A DNA stretch of 64,000 bases from Vicia villosa (taxonomy: Eukaryota > Streptophyta > Magnoliopsida > Fabales > Fabaceae): NCBI RefSeq assembly GCF_029867415.1, contig NC_081185.1:114621466-114685465 (forward strand). The letters run 5' to 3'. Position 1 is the stretch's first letter. The number at the start of each line of letters is the position of its first letter. The notes under the pieces were generated by a model. It ran no database searches. It saw nothing but the letters and a program-made list of their open reading frames with translations, and had not been told where the DNA came from. A program made the position numbers and the translations under genes. This document shows, in pieces, positions 37,694 through 50,496 of this stretch.

Positions 37694-40620
37694 TTTTTTT
37701 TGTGTAAGCAAGAATTTAATTAATGAGAGAACTAAGGGTTCTCCAACCTTGATACACAAGAACGGAACAAAGTCCGACAAAAAAAGCGATATTACAAACC
37801 AATTACAATTACGACATAAAAGATATAGGATCTTTACTAAAGTCGTAAAAATTACAATTGGGATACGCAATATCGCCCAAGCACGACCACCTCCATATCA
37901 AAATTTTGATATTCCAAACAATATTGTTAATGTTCCAAACTTCGTTTCTAAAACAAAATCCGTTCCTTGTCAACCAAATGATCCAACAAGTAGCTAGCCA
38001 AAACACCCCCAATTTACCGGCTTTGATACCTTTTACCAGCCCCATGGCATACCATTCCATAAAAGAAGGGATGCAATCAAACTCCTTCCAACTCGGGTAA
38101 TCCACCCACACACCAATTTCATTCCAAACAACCTTAACCACTTCACACTTGAAAAACATATGTTCCAAATCCTCCAAATATGAGTCGCAAAAAAAACAAT
38201 TTAAATTAGAAGTAGAGAAATTGATACCTCTATACACTAAAAAATCTTTAGTGGGGAGTCTATTCACAAAAAGTCTCCAAGCAAAAGCTTTAATTTTATA
38301 AGGGACCTCCATCTTTCAAATCAATTCCAAAGCCTCCTCATTCTTATTCAAGGGACCCAACGGTGTTTGTAATAAATAATACCAACGATAACACGAAGAC
38401 ACCGAAAAACACTTTTCCGAATCCAAAAGCCAACACACGGAATCATTGTCATCTATCACCCCGCCAAAATCCTCCAAAAGACCCCTCAAAACCGCCAACC
38501 TCGAAGACAAGTTCTTCTCCGCCACTTCCGCCACGGAAATGTCTAAATCACCCCAAACCCACACCCCTTCCCACCATCCTCCCATAACCGCTACGGAAAC
38601 TTTTTTCAAAGAAGATAAATCAAAAAGATCCGGAAAATCATCCAACAAACTAGAACTATTAATCCATCCAACTTCCCAAAAAGGTGTACTAAAACCGTTG
38701 CCCACTTTAAAGCTACAATTGGAAATTAAAGGATCCTTAAGAAAAGGAGATAAAAATACCAACCTTTAATAAGTCTCGCCACCATAGAGAGGAAGAAGTA
38801 CTAGAACGAGAATCTCCTCCACATAAGATTTGCATTTTGATATCTCCGTAACGAGCCTTCCAAACCTCCCACCATAAAGTCCCCCCTCCATTTACAATCC
38901 GCCATCTCCACTTATTCAAAAGAGCACAATTAAAGTCTTTAATATCTTTAATTGCCAAACCCCCTTTTAAATAAGGCAACATCACCCTCTTCCAACTCAC
39001 CCAATGAATAATCCTCTTATCTACCACACCCCCCAAAGAAAATTACTTTGAATCTTGATACATTCCTTTACTACTTTGGTCGGCATCTTGTAAAAAGACA
39101 TGAAGAAAATAGATAAAGTGCTCAAAATAGACTTCAAGAGAGTAATTCTACCTCCAAGATTGAGAAACTGGTTTTTCTACCCGTTCAAGCGCCTTCTCAT
39201 CTTTTCCAATAACGGTTGCCAAGTTGTTTCCTTCCTCGGTTTGTGACCAATAGGAATACCAAGAAACTCAAAATTACTACTTTCCATCTTGCAAGAGAGA
39301 TACAAGGATGCGGCTTCTAAAAAATGTTGAGAAGTATTTACACCAATCAATTTGCTTTTATGAAAATTGATACCAAGCCCCGGAACTAACTCAAAAGCTC
39401 TCAACACAACTTTCAAGGCTTTCACGTGATTCCAAGAATCTTCACCTAACAACAAAGTATCGTCCGCAAATTGGAGAATATCTACGCAACACCTTCTTTT
39501 AATCATCAAGTTCTCATACTCTCCAATTTCGATCGATTTCCGAACCAACCTAGAAAGCGCCTCCGCAACCAAAACAAAAAGAAAAGGTGATAGCGGGTCA
39601 CCTTGTCTTAGCCCTCTCTTCACGACAAACTCCTTAGTTGGACTACCATTGACCACCACCGACATCTCACTTTTAAAAACCAAAAGCTCCATCCATTTCC
39701 TCCATTTATCGCCAAACCCCATCTTATCCAACAAGAAGCGTAAAAAATTCCAAGAAACCTTATCATAAGCCTTTTCAAAGTCAACTTTAAATAAAAGACA
39801 AGACATACCTTCTTTCCTAACAAAATCCACCACCTCATTAGCCACCAAAACCCCATCGAGCAATTGTCTCCCCGGAACAAACGCGCTTTGGCATTGAGAA
39901 ACTATGGAGTTCAAAACACTTTTCAATCTCCCCGCTAAAATCTTTGCCATAAACTTATACATGCATCCCACTAAGCATATCGGTCTATAATCATCCAAGC
40001 ATAAAGGGTATGTAGCCTTTGGAACTAAAGCCAAAAAAGACGAAGTAACCACCTTAGATAATTCTCCCACCATATAAAAATGCTCGAAATACCGCATGAA
40101 ATCCTCTCAAAAAAAATCCCAACATCTTTTAATGAAAAGAAACGAGAACCCATCCGGACCCGGACTTTTATCTCCTCCACAACAATTTAAAGCCTCTTTA
40201 ACTTCATCTTCTTGAAAAGGTCTCTTTAGCCATTCCTTATCCCCATCATTAATCCTATCGAACACAATCCCTTCTAACAACGGAGAAACTCCTTCCTCCT
40301 CTTCAAATTTTTTGAAAAAATGCCGAACAACATGTTCCTTAATCTCCAACACCGAATCCAAAACTCCATCCGAAGTATTGATGGGACCTATATGATTAAA
40401 CCTTATCTTTTCTTTCATAACCTTGTGAAAAAAACCACTATTAGAGTCTCCTTCCTTTAACCACTTCAAATTTGCTTTTTGAGCTAACATATTCTCTTTT
40501 ATCCTCAAGTTCCTCCAAAATTGGCTTGTAGCTTCTTTCCTTCTAGTAACAATTTCCGGGTGGGATTCCTCCGCTTCCACTTCCAACAAGATATCCCCTT
40601 GATTAATCTCATTGAGCAAG
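37694..40620 (-). mobile_element. 5'-truncated, dead L1-type LINE
   Basis: Minus strand. Reverse-transcriptase sequence runs from 40619 to about 38740: GGDKSPGPDGFSF, YRPICLVGCMYK, SAFVPGRQLLDGV, KAYDKVSWNFL, GLRQGDPLSPFLF and the catalytic LQFADDTLLLG. It is followed by a zinc-binding zf-RVT tail (38312-37809; CFFCDSYLEDLEHMFFKC). The endonuclease and ORF1 are missing, so the 5' end is truncated. Breaks: TGA at 40107, TAG at 39177 (a Trp codon in relatives), TGA at 38316, and frameshifts near 39036 (a G run) and 38750. A T run on the plus strand at 37694-37701 marks the poly(A) end. Confidence 0.88.
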
Positions 40621-43600
40621 CAATTAGGAGGTATACCCTAAGTTTATAAGGTTCTTTCCCATTTCTTTAGAAAATCTTCTTTGACTGGATACAGAAAGAA
40701 ATTTGAATTGTATTTGAAACAGTAGAATTGATTTTGAAAAGAGTAACAGAGGGATTACCCTAAGAGGTGCAAGTGTGATTGTGTTTTATTTTCAGATATG
40801 TTATCTTTGAAATTAGTGATCTAGCGCTTCAGTTTTATTCTTGTCATACACGCAGTTTTATATGTACAAAAATTAAAATGCGGAAATGTAAAATGCGGAA
40901 AGTAAATCTACACTATTACATCGATTGTGCGAGAAATGTAAACTACACTATTTACATGAATTTGACAACCTATACACTTATCTATGAATTTAAATTGCAA
41001 TAAGATAAAGGAAAAATGTTTTTGGATTTTTGGATGGTTGATTTTAATTAAAATTAATGCATAATTAATTTAATTAAAAGGTTAAGAATTAGAAATAAAA
41101 TTTAAACCTAAAAAATAAGTCTAATATATGTCCAAATTGTTTGTTAATTAATTTTAAAATAAAATTATTTTTTTTGTGATTTTTGAAATTGTTTTGGAGA
41201 TTATTAAGCTAATTAACATATAATTATACAAACAATTATACACATAAATTAAACTTAAAGGGAAAAACATTCTAAATATGTACAAAATTAGTTTATAATA
41301 TATAAACTTAATTTAATAAAAAGAAAATATTTTTTTTCTAATTTTTTGATAGGTTAGAAATAATTAAAAGATGAATATATAAATATTATCTAATTAACTA
41401 TACAAAATATTTTAATTATGAAGAAAAATAAAATATTTTTGTGTAAAAAATTAATTAAATATTTTATCACCCAAAAAATATTTTTATTATATTTTTTTAA
41501 TTTTTAAAACTATTTTAAAATAATTTTGCAAAAGAAAATTAAATAAAATAGAAAATATAAAATAAGTGAACAAGTGTGGTTGGCTGGAGAGTCCATGGTA
41601 TGGATGCATGTTCAGGTGCGTTGGATGAGGGGACAGATGGATCTGATGGTGACTAGAGCGAGGGAGTATGCCACGTATAGGACCTGCAAAGCACTGAATC
41701 AAATATTATTTTAAAACTAAACGCGCGCGCCCTCTAGCCAATAGGAGGAAGACACGACTCGTCTTCTTCATCAGATGGGCTTTTTACACCACTCGTTTAC
41801 AGGGTGCTGTAAAAGACTTATATCTACTACACCTGTGCAACACGAATAGGGGTTAGACTTAAAATAAATTTGGCGCGAGACCATGGTTTTGTTGCAAATG
41901 TTTCACTGATCATAACCATGGCCTTAGTTTGGTCTAATTTTGCCTGTAACGAAAATCCCCAAAATGGAGCTCATGAACCCTAAAATGGTAACTTCGTGAA
42001 TATGTGACAAAACCCTAATTAACTATCCAGAAACGATCAGAACAACAAACCAAACTCAAATATATGTTCACATCGTGTTAAATATGCATGGATAATTATA
42101 TCTTTGTAGGTTTTTGTTTGAGAAAACCGTGGGTTTTTTATGCTTGATTCAAGGTGTTTTGGTTGATGGAAACTATTGGAATAGTTTCAGAATCACTTGA
42201 GGGTCGTGTTTGGACAATTATTTGCAATTGAATCTAGGTCAAACTCAAAATTAGAATTTTCAATTTCTTTTAAATTTTCAAGTTCATACAAATATGTTTC
42301 TGGTTCAGAATTTATGTGTCTCTATGCTTACTGAAGTGTCCTAAGCTATTTATGAGCAAGAGAGGTGCTGCAATCTTAAGCTAACAAGCATTGATTGTCT
42401 TTGAACTTTTGAATTTTTTAATATAAAATCTTTGAATTTCTTGGCCATGGCTTTAATTTCTTCACCCCTCTTGCCATAGGTCCTCTGTGCCTCTATGTTG
42501 CAGAAGTTAAGCTAACTTGGTGACTCAAGCTAAGGATAAAAGCTTTGGATAATTGTCTTGAACCATTTCTTTTTTAATTTAATTTTAAATGGAATAAAAT
42601 TAAATTAAAAAAAGAAATAAAAAGGTCATGGGCCATATGTTGGTCGTGGGAGCCCTTTAACATCATTAGAAACATGTTTGGATCATGAATACTTGGCCTC
42701 TTTTGGAAAAAAAACATTATTGATCAATGTTGGTTTCATGCATTTTCCCAAAAAATAGCCAACTTCAACAAGGCATAACTCCCTCAATTTTGATCATATG
42801 AAGGAGTTCTTGTACTTTTTAGAAACCTCAAGATATCCTCTACAAGCTACTTTGGAAACTTTTTTGCATTTGGAGAAGTTATCTTGATGTCATGGGCTTT
42901 GACAAAAATCCACTTTTTGTTGACTTTGAAAATGACCTGTAATGTCCTGGCTCATATTTTCCAAATGGTAAATCCAATGACCATGTTACCAATTTCATTT
43001 GAAAGATAATTGAATTTCCTTCAAAATAAGCTTTGGTTGGAATTTTTTGAATGAACGAGGAGAGAGTTATGGTCGATCAAAGTTCAGTTGACTTTTCAGG
43101 AGAAAACCCTAATTTTGAAACTTAGGGTTTTGTTGATTTCTGAAGTTTTCTTGATGAATTATGATCAACCATTGATCAAGTGATGAATCTTTTGACAAAA
43201 TATGGATGTTGACAAAAAATTTCATTTTTGACTGTCTGTTGACTTTTCAGTCAAACTGGTCGTCTGTTGACTGTTTGAGCTGCTGACTGTGCGTCCGAGC
43301 GAATCGAAGTTTGAAAATTTGTCTGGTGGTACTTTGAGACATATGGAGATCCATGAAATCCATTTGAGGTCTCAAAAAACTTGTTCTCCTGAAAAAAACA
43401 AAAACCCTAATTAGGGACTGTTTGTGTAGGAGTCAGTTAAGTGTACCTGATTTTTGTGCAGTGTTGAGTCTCTGCTGATCATGTGATTATCAGAAGACTT
43501 CTAGAAAAAAAATCTTGGAATTTTGAAATGCAAAAGATTGATTTGACTGATAGTACAAACACGGAGAATCGTGCCGTCAGCGGGTTTGACTGTTAACTAG

Positions 43601-43977
43601 CTGTCTGGGAATTAACGTAACAGTTAAAGTGAAAACTTAACAGTTAAAGTTAACTTTTTCTTTTTGTTTTTTGTTGTGTTAATGGTGAAAATTTATTTAC
43701 ATGAGTTGTTAGAAAAACACAAACATAATAAATAAATAAAATATACCGTACGTGAACGAATTTTCCGATAATAAAATTGAAAAAGATTTAATGCACAGAA
43801 AAATAAATATTTAACTAGAAATAAACACACATAATATTATCTTGATAATTAAACGACGGTACGACAGACAATACAATATTTAATACTGACAGTACAAATA
43901 CTACATAAAAATATAGCGAACAGTACGACAAATATAATGAACAGTACGTTATTTGAAAGCGAAAGATACGACAAACT

Positions 43978-44145
43978 TTAAGTATGACGATTAAAAACCC
44001 ATGCTATAAATAACAACATATAGATGCACGGGAGTGTAAGCAACCCAGGTCCGCATTTCTCAGGACTATGTAGCCAGAAAAAGGACATGATCACCACTAA
44101 AACAATGATGACCATAAGAAAAAACGTATCCATCCACTTTGCCAT
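43978..44145 (-). CDS. 55-residue membrane-type ORF inside the host LTR
   Basis: ATG at 44143-44145 in a good plant context (AAAAATGGC), TAA at 43978-43980. The product starts MAKWMDTFFLMVIIVLVV, has two hydrophobic segments (about residues 7-25 and 36-50) separated by a short loop with HSPEKCGPG, and ends AWVFNRHT. It lies about 100 nt downstream of a TATA-like site, so it would be the first ATG frame of an LTR-initiated transcript. I do not recognise a family. Chance hydrophobic frames occur in AT-rich DNA, but the compact two-helix plan and start context make it worth testing. Confidence 0.35.
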   Translation of the reverse strand: MAKWMDTFFLMVIIVLVVIMSFFWLHSPEKCGPGLLTLPCIYMLLFIAWVFNRHT

Positions 44146-44241
44146 TTTTGCCGGGGAAGAATAGAAAATAATTAGGAGATAGTATGATAGAAATTTGGGA
44201 GATGAGTGAAATTTGATGTGAGAATTTATGGAAAAAATGAG

Positions 44242-44252
44242 GGGTATATTTA
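44242..44252 (-). promoter_or_regulatory. TATA-like site in the host LTR
   Basis: Minus strand TAAATATACCCC, about 555 bp from the LTR start, a position like that of the TATA box in the nested element's LTR. Sense of transcription matches the element. Confidence 0.5.
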
Positions 44253-44806
44253 GAGTGAAAAGAAGGATGGAGACGTTGGGGAATGAAGTGATACCGTACA
44301 AAAAAGGAAAATTTGAGTGGTAGTAGGATTTGAAAGAAAGTGTATGGTAGGGTTTGAAAAGAAAGATATATGGAATAAAGTTAGGATTTGATTTGAAAGA
44401 AAGAGATTTTAAAAGAAAGGAAAAGATTTGAAAAACAATAATATAGTACAAAAATTAGTGGGAAACAAAAAACTAATAATAATTTAATTGTTACCAGTAC
44501 AGTCTGAATCCCCGGACTTTGCGCCTGCAAAAATTTAATTCTGTACCAATTGCGTCAGTATTATTTATCTGAAAATAAATCTCAAATAAACAGCGTGTGA
44601 AGTGATAAACAGTATTTGGCGTTTGTGTAACAATAAATTCAACAGTGAACCAAAATACCGTATAAAAAATATTCTAAAAACCGAGTATTCATAAAATCAG
44701 GATATTTATGAAATAAAATCCAAGATTATATGAAACTCCCAATTTTTAGACAGAAGTCTGTTGCCTTCTCTCTGAAAAAGATGCAGGCAAATTTTGGGGT
44801 ATAACA

Positions 44807-46782
44807 GTTGCCCCTATTCAATCTTCTTAAACCTGAATAGATCGATTAGAATCTGAAGGTAGAAGATGATTGAATATTTAGATGCCATGAAAATTTGCAC
44901 TTACCTCCACCGGAAGTGATGTTGGAAATTGCATTGAATGTGGCTTGAGAAACATCGTTGGCGGATCAAAACATTACCTGAGATGGGCTTTCAGATGCCA
45001 TCCATCAAATGTGTTGATGGGCTGTTTATCAGAATGAATCCATTGATTATATCTTGATGAAGGATTTAAAAACCTCTGCGTTAACCGTTACGGAACCGTC
45101 TGAGGTTATCGCTTAAAATCTTGGAGGTTGATCGTTATGGAACTGTCCAAAGTTTCTGTTTTAGATTTTGAATGTTGATCGTTACAGAATCGTCCGAAGT
45201 TTCCGCTTTAGATCTTGAAGGTTGATTGCTTTAAGGAACCGTCTGAGGTATCAACTTAGATCTTGAAGGTAGATCATTAAGGAACCGTCCAAGGCATCGA
45301 CTTAGATCTCAAGGTAGATCATTTAAGGAACCGTCCAAGGTATCGACTTAGATCTGAAGGATTTGAAGTTGTTTATTCGACTGTAGTATAGTCTGGAAGC
45401 GTCAGAATGAGTCACCATTAGACCGTATCTGCTTTGCTTGTTTAGAGTTGATAAGTTGTTTGGAAAGAGAGATCTCTTCAGAATGAATCTTTGGTTTGAT
45501 TATATCTGAGAGGAATGCTTGTCTGAATAGAATCCAGGAGAATATTGCATGTGATTGAGAATAACTTGCTGAGGATATTCGTCCACCTGAAAAACCAAGT
45601 TAGTGACATGCAATGTCATGATACATGTAATGTATATGTTGAGATTCTCAAACTAAATGAGAACCGTGCATGTTATGTATGCATTTGTCATGAAACATTA
45701 TATGCTATGTATAAATATGCGTATGATGTATGATGTATGGACACGACTTATGCAGTTTAGAGCGTATCAAACTTCTGGTTGGGAAAATAAATCCCTGTTT
45801 GTTATTTTAGAAACAAAAGCATTATGATCGTTGATGATCTTTGTTATCTTGTTCGAGTATACTCAGCTGGGGAATTTCCTTACGGACCAGGATGCTCTGT
45901 TGAGGGATCTTTGACTACCGCTTGAGGATGAAGGTAATTTGAAAGTTCTGATTTTGATGCACCTTGGATGGGAATAAGAAAGATGTGTAATCCTCCGATG
46001 CACTATTTGATCAAGCCTTGGTGTGGAGGATCACACCTTCTGGGGATAGTGATCTTGAACAACCCTGCTAGGGAATAAGGTTTCTCGAATCACTTTGTTG
46101 GAGAGAAAAATCTTCATTGAGGATTCTGCTTGAGAAACGTATCTCTGTTGGGGAACTTTTTCTTCTGATGCTGGTTTCGAGATGATGTCCAGATGATTGG
46201 GACATTACCTGAATGTTATTCCTGCTTTTCTTATAAACATCAATCATATTCAAATGCATATGTTCATTCAAAATTATCATTGGGACGTTTACGCGTTCAA
46301 AACAGAAAAAGTGAAAACATTGATTTTGAGCATGAACTGTATTGATTTGAAAGAGAGCCATAATAGGCGGATTAGTACAAGGAGACAAAAAATCCTAGTA
46401 GTAGGAAGTTGTCATAAAACTTTGAAAAGTACTTATAAAGGGAAATAGCTATGTGAAAACAATCCAGTCAAGTTTCAACTTTGCTATTTCCAATCTGTCT
46501 TTGAGTATCTCATCCCTCACTTGTTGGAAGAAAATGATTGGACTGATTGGTGCCTTTGATGTGTTGAACCTTGAAGGTGAGTAGGTAGCCAAACGGGACA
46601 TAGTCGTATGCTTTATTCCCTAACTTTTGCTTAGGTTGCCTTTTCAGGTTTTCAGCCTAACGGGATAATTATTTTTTAGTCTCTAATTTTTGCCTGGATC
46701 TCCCTTTCGGGTTTTAAATCCACTAAGACGCTCATTTTTGCCTAAGTCTCCCTTTCAGGTTTTCAACTTAGCGAGATTTTCT
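44807..46782 (-). other. 3' non-coding region and PPT of the host element
   Basis: Lies between the end of pol and the 3' LTR. The PPT on the minus strand is AATAGGGGCAAC (44807-44818). The region shares text with the interior of the nested element, for example TTTGCCTAAGTCTCC..TTCAACTTAGC (about 46740 vs 53250) and the 45-bp repeat motif. Short open frames here lack recognisable domains. Confidence 0.65.
45050..45365 (+). repeat. rudimentary GGAACCGTC repeats in the host element
   Basis: Seven or so diverged units carrying GGAACCGTC(C/T) with AAGGTAGATCATTAAGG or related text, about 45-60 bp apart, becoming more regular towards 45365. This is the same motif that forms the clean array at 50860-51580 in the nested element, at the equivalent place next to the PPT. 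Confidence 0.8.
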
Positions 46783-47289
46783 TTAAGCGAAGTACTTTTT
46801 GACTATGTCCGCATTTACAGGGTGTGGAAAATCCTCTCCATCCATAGTGGTAAGCAACATGGCTCCACCGGAGAATACCTTCTTGATTACAAATGGTCCC
46901 TCATAAGTGGGAGTCCACTTGCCCCTGGGGTCACCTTGTGGTAAGATGATGCGTTTTACAACCAAATCACCGATTTGGTATGCCTGACTTTTGACTTTCT
47001 TGTTGAAGGCTTTGATCATACGTTTATGGTACAACTGACCATGACAAATAGCTGCAAGCCTCTTCTCATCAATGAAGTTTATCTAGTCCAACCGAGTTTG
47101 AATCCAATCGTCTTCATCTAGATTGGCTTCTTTCATAATCCTTAGGGAAGGAATCTGAATTTCAATTGGAAGAACTGCCTCCATACCATAGACTAAGGAA
47201 AATGGAGTTGCCCCTGTTGAAGTACGCGCTGATGTGCGATAACCATAAGGAGAAAAAGGTAACATCTCATGCCAGTCTTTGTAGGTTAC
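46783..47289 (-). pseudogene. C-terminal part of host integrase
   Basis: Continues the integrase frame after the nested insertion: TYKDWHEMLPFSPYGYRTS, TPFSLVYGMEAVLPIE, then after an in-frame TAG (47083-47085, following TRLD) KVKSQAYQIGDLVVKR and the GPY/F-type module GKWTPTYEGPFVIKK, ending VKKYFA with a stop at 46783. The break against the upstream part is exactly the GTTAC target duplication. Inactive. Confidence 0.85.
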
Positions 47290-47835
47290 TGTAATACGGT
47301 GAACTGACTTTTTATCGATCGAAATGCCGCGGTTAAGCATGAGTGGCCACCGACTTTTATTTTATCCAAACAAATTCAGAAAGGCTAAAAGAAACAGAAA
47401 AAAACCTTTTAAAGAAATCTAAGTTCGGGGGGTAATTTATGCAAAGGGAAGGTGTAAGGCACCCTTTGCATCCATGGTTTTCCATGGGCTCTTAATTGCT
47501 TTGCTTGCTCGTTTTCAGAAAATGTAGATGAAAGAGGAAAAATGGACTTTAGCTCGTAAATGAGCGTAGCCAGCTTTTGAAGAATTTTGAGAAAGAATAT
47601 AGAAAATAGAGCATGGCAAGGCAATTAGGGGCAATTACCTTAAACTCAGATGATAGGTCTCTTTTTAGCCTTTCAGAATGAAAGAGTCTATCCTTGCCAT
47701 AAGAGGGCAGGAAGCCTTTCGTTTGGAGGTAGAAGGGTCATCGAATTATCATTCGCTCAAAGACTGACCCATGCCATAAAGAGGCAGGTAGTCTAAGAGG
47801 AAGGATCAGGATAGCCTTTTTTTCGTAGGCAACCA

Positions 47836-47955
47836 GAGGATACCTCAGCCTTTTCCGTAGGCAACTTCCGAGGGTCGAGGTCATGTTAGTGTATCGAAGG
47901 CAGCATCATTAGGGACCATGACCTTTAATCGAGGCAACATGGCTGAGGTATCCTC
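47836..47955. other. nested stem-loop in the LTR
   Basis: GAGGATACCTCAGCC (47836-47850) and GGCTGAGGTATCCTC (47941-47955) are perfect 15-bp complements. Inside them GGTCATG (47879-47885) and CATGACC (47917-47923) also pair. It lies near the 3' end of the LTR and repeats in the other LTR at about 56419-56538. A role in transcript 3'-end formation or packaging is conjecture. Confidence 0.7.
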
Positions 47956-49278
47956 GTATTCGAGGGACTGACTATTCTGCACAAAATACAAGGCAACAAG
48001 GCAACAGGCAACAAGGCAACAGAGAGGTTACCCAAGAGTGTGCGTGTGTGCACCAATCACGTGATTATATTCAAGTATATTATCTTGTAAAATTAGTGAT
48101 TCTATGTTCGATTCGAGGTTACACTCTGTAGATTACTAACCACGCAGTTTAACAGAAATAATTAACAAATATGGGGGAGGGAAATTGTAACCCGCGGATC
48201 CCTTAATAGGGTTTGACATAAGTAATAATAAACAAAGAAAAAATATCAAGGTTAGGGTTTTAGGGTTACCAAACTCGTAGCTTCGGCAAATGGCAAACCC
48301 TGAAAAGGTGGAAAAATAGCAAGCAAAAGTAGGGTGAGTGCATTATCAGTTCAGAGTCAATTAGGGTTAACCCTAATTTAATAAATAAAATCAAATAACG
48401 AAAATTTAAAACAGAAAAGAGCACTTAGCTTTGATTTGATCTGAGATGGTTGGCAGTCGGAGGAAGCCTCGAAGCATTGACTCTGATCATCTGAGAATTA
48501 ACAGCAAGATAGTAGGAAGTGAGTGTATGAAAGTTCTTTTAAATAAAATACAAACCCTAAAATAAATAAAAATTTAAATAAGGTTTAGATCAAGACTTAG
48601 CTTTGTAATAGGCGTGGCGCGTTGTCGGAAGAAATCCTGTTGCTAACCCTGAAAAGGATACACAAAAATAATATTTCAGTGTAGGTGTGATCTTCGTAAA
48701 CCCTGATTAGAGTACAAGTTAACCCTGGTTAATAGAATAAATAAAAATTAATTATTGGTTTTCAACCCAATTAATTAAATAAGGTTTCGATTAAAATTTC
48801 TAACCTTAATACGTATTTTTATCAATTAACAAAATTAAAAAAAAAATATTTACTTAGTTAAACAAATAATTTAAACAAATTAAATCAAATTAAAACAATT
48901 AAAATGAAATTAAATAAATAAATCAAATAAATATGTTTTATTTATTCATTATGTGTTTGTAAAAAAGGGTTTGTTCTTAAGAGAGATTTATTTAGAAAAG
49001 TGATTAATAAATAAATAATATATATGTAATATAAAATAAACCAAGTTTATGTAGTAAAAGAAAATAAATAAATAAATGTTAGAGAACTTAGCTTGAGATT
49101 CAGTATGCTACTGGGCAGGGGGTCCATGGTGAACTGGTGTCTTTACACGCGTTGGATCGGAATGCACTGTGATCTGAAGGTTGCAATCCAAGGGCGTACC
49201 ACACACACATGCTGAGCATGCACACCGGATGATTTAACAACTGAATTATGAGAAGAGAAAAAAACATTGCCTTGTCCT

Positions 49279-49289
49279 GGACTCGAACC
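49279..49289 (-). other. tRNA B-box-like motif in LTR
   Basis: Minus strand GGGTTCGAGTCC within ACCTGGGTTCGAGTCCAGG, whose T-stem pairs at four of five positions, followed by CAATG and a T run (TTTTTTTC), a possible Pol III stop. Upstream TGGCCACACTC is a weak A box. Not a complete tRNA. Same in LTR2 at about 57861. Confidence 0.4.
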
Positions 49290-50213
49290 CAGGTGCTCAC
49301 GGTGAAAGGAATCAGAGTGTGGCCATGTGTGCTGCACGTTGTTAGTTGGCATTTGAAGGAAACAGAATTAATATAAACTATGAATCAAAGTATGAACAAC
49401 AAAAAAAAGAAAAAAAGCGCTGGTAGCAGCGTCTTCTTCCTCGCGACCCAGCGACATGGCTGCGGTTCTTTCTTCTTCTTAGCGTTAGCTCTGCCACCCT
49501 CCGAACCATCAAATACCAAGCAACAAATCAAATAAAACACATGGTTGGCTTGGAAATCGAATTCTGAACATGAATATGGCCTCTATTTAGGTCGATTTTG
49601 CCTCTAACACAAGAACCCAATTTAGAGCTTTTGAGACCTAACTATGGTGTAGCTCAGACCGTAGCGTTCGTTTGAGGGCGATTCCAAAGGCTTTGAGCGA
49701 TGGTGATGATTGATTTGGATTCAGAGAGAAACGAGAGAGACGCTTGAATCGATGGACATTCAGATTTGCAAACTCTTGAGGCGCTGTGGATTCTGAATTC
49801 GGCTTTGGTCTGCAGATTTTTGTTCTTTCCTTTGTCACTTTATTGTGGCTGTACCTGAAAAAGAGAAAAAAATATTGCAATTGCAGGTTTTTCGGTCCTT
49901 GTTTTGGTTTGTGAGGTTACATGAGATTATGGTTGCTTCGAGTGAACCAAGATGACGAAGGGCGTTATGTTGGTGATATGTGCAGAATTTTGTACCAAAA
50001 AAATACGTGAGAGTGTAGGTTTGTAAGTTGAAAACAAGGGTTAGGAGAATTGGTGGATTTAGTACGTGATAAGGTGTTGAGTTCTTGTGTGAAAAGTAGA
50101 GGTTTCTGGTGTTGGTAGTAATGTACCGTGAGGGAGAGAATATAAGGGTTAAAAAAAAGCTGTAAGAGTGTATGTACGTGAATGAATCCCCCTCTGAAAT
50201 CAGGGTTTTGTTC

Positions 50214-50222
50214 CTATTTATA
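50214..50222 (-). promoter_or_regulatory. TATA box of the nested element's 3' LTR
   Basis: Minus strand TATAAATAG in TATTATAAATAGGAAC, about 420 bp from the LTR start, followed by C/T-rich leader sequence. Confidence 0.65.
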
Positions 50223-50496
50223 ATATACAAAATTAGGTTAAATTTAATGGACCAAAATTAATTAAAAATAACCAAAAGCCCAAATAAAAGGAATTGTTTT
50301 AATTGAGTTCTCATGATTATATTTAATCAATTAAAAAACTAACCTAAAATGTAAAAAAAATGTAGAATTTAAAATCTTTCTATTTTTTATGGAAAAAGTA
50401 AAAACTATGAAAATCAATTGCAAATAAAAAAACAATTTTTTGTGATTTTTAGAAAAAGTAATTTAAAACGAAAATTAAGTTAGTAACAAATAAAAT

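Larger units (their letters stand above)
40621..44806 (-). repeat. 3' LTR of the host Ogre-like element (lower end unresolved)
   Basis: Begins on the minus strand at 44806 with TGTTATACCCCAAAATTTGC, next to a PPT. It is related to the LTR of the nested element: TGTYATACCCCAAAATTTGCC starts, a GTCCATGG..CGTTGGAT block (41590 vs 49120), a GATTTTGCCT..AAC block (41935 vs 49600) and TTATCTT..AAATTAGTGAT (40800 vs 48080). By that comparison a few hundred bases of the 3' end seem lost or displaced near 40621. Without the 5' LTR in the window the exact end cannot be set. Confidence 0.7.

Noticed and set aside
37680..40632. Target-site duplication of the LINE
   Set aside because: CTTGTCCAATAG and CTTGCTCAATGAG at the two ends look alike, but the second is explained by the LINE coding sequence and the match is imperfect.
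47409..47624. 71-codon frame in both LTR copies
   Set aside because: Non-ATG start, no recognised domain, duplicated only because the LTR is.
49260..49310. Functional tRNA gene in the LTR
   Set aside because: Only B-box-like and weak A-box-like parts; no acceptor stem or cloverleaf.
49835..50230. 131-codon frame in the nested LTR (repeated at 58417-58812)
   Set aside because: Begins at TTG over the TATA region, has no domain, and lies in LTR leader sequence.
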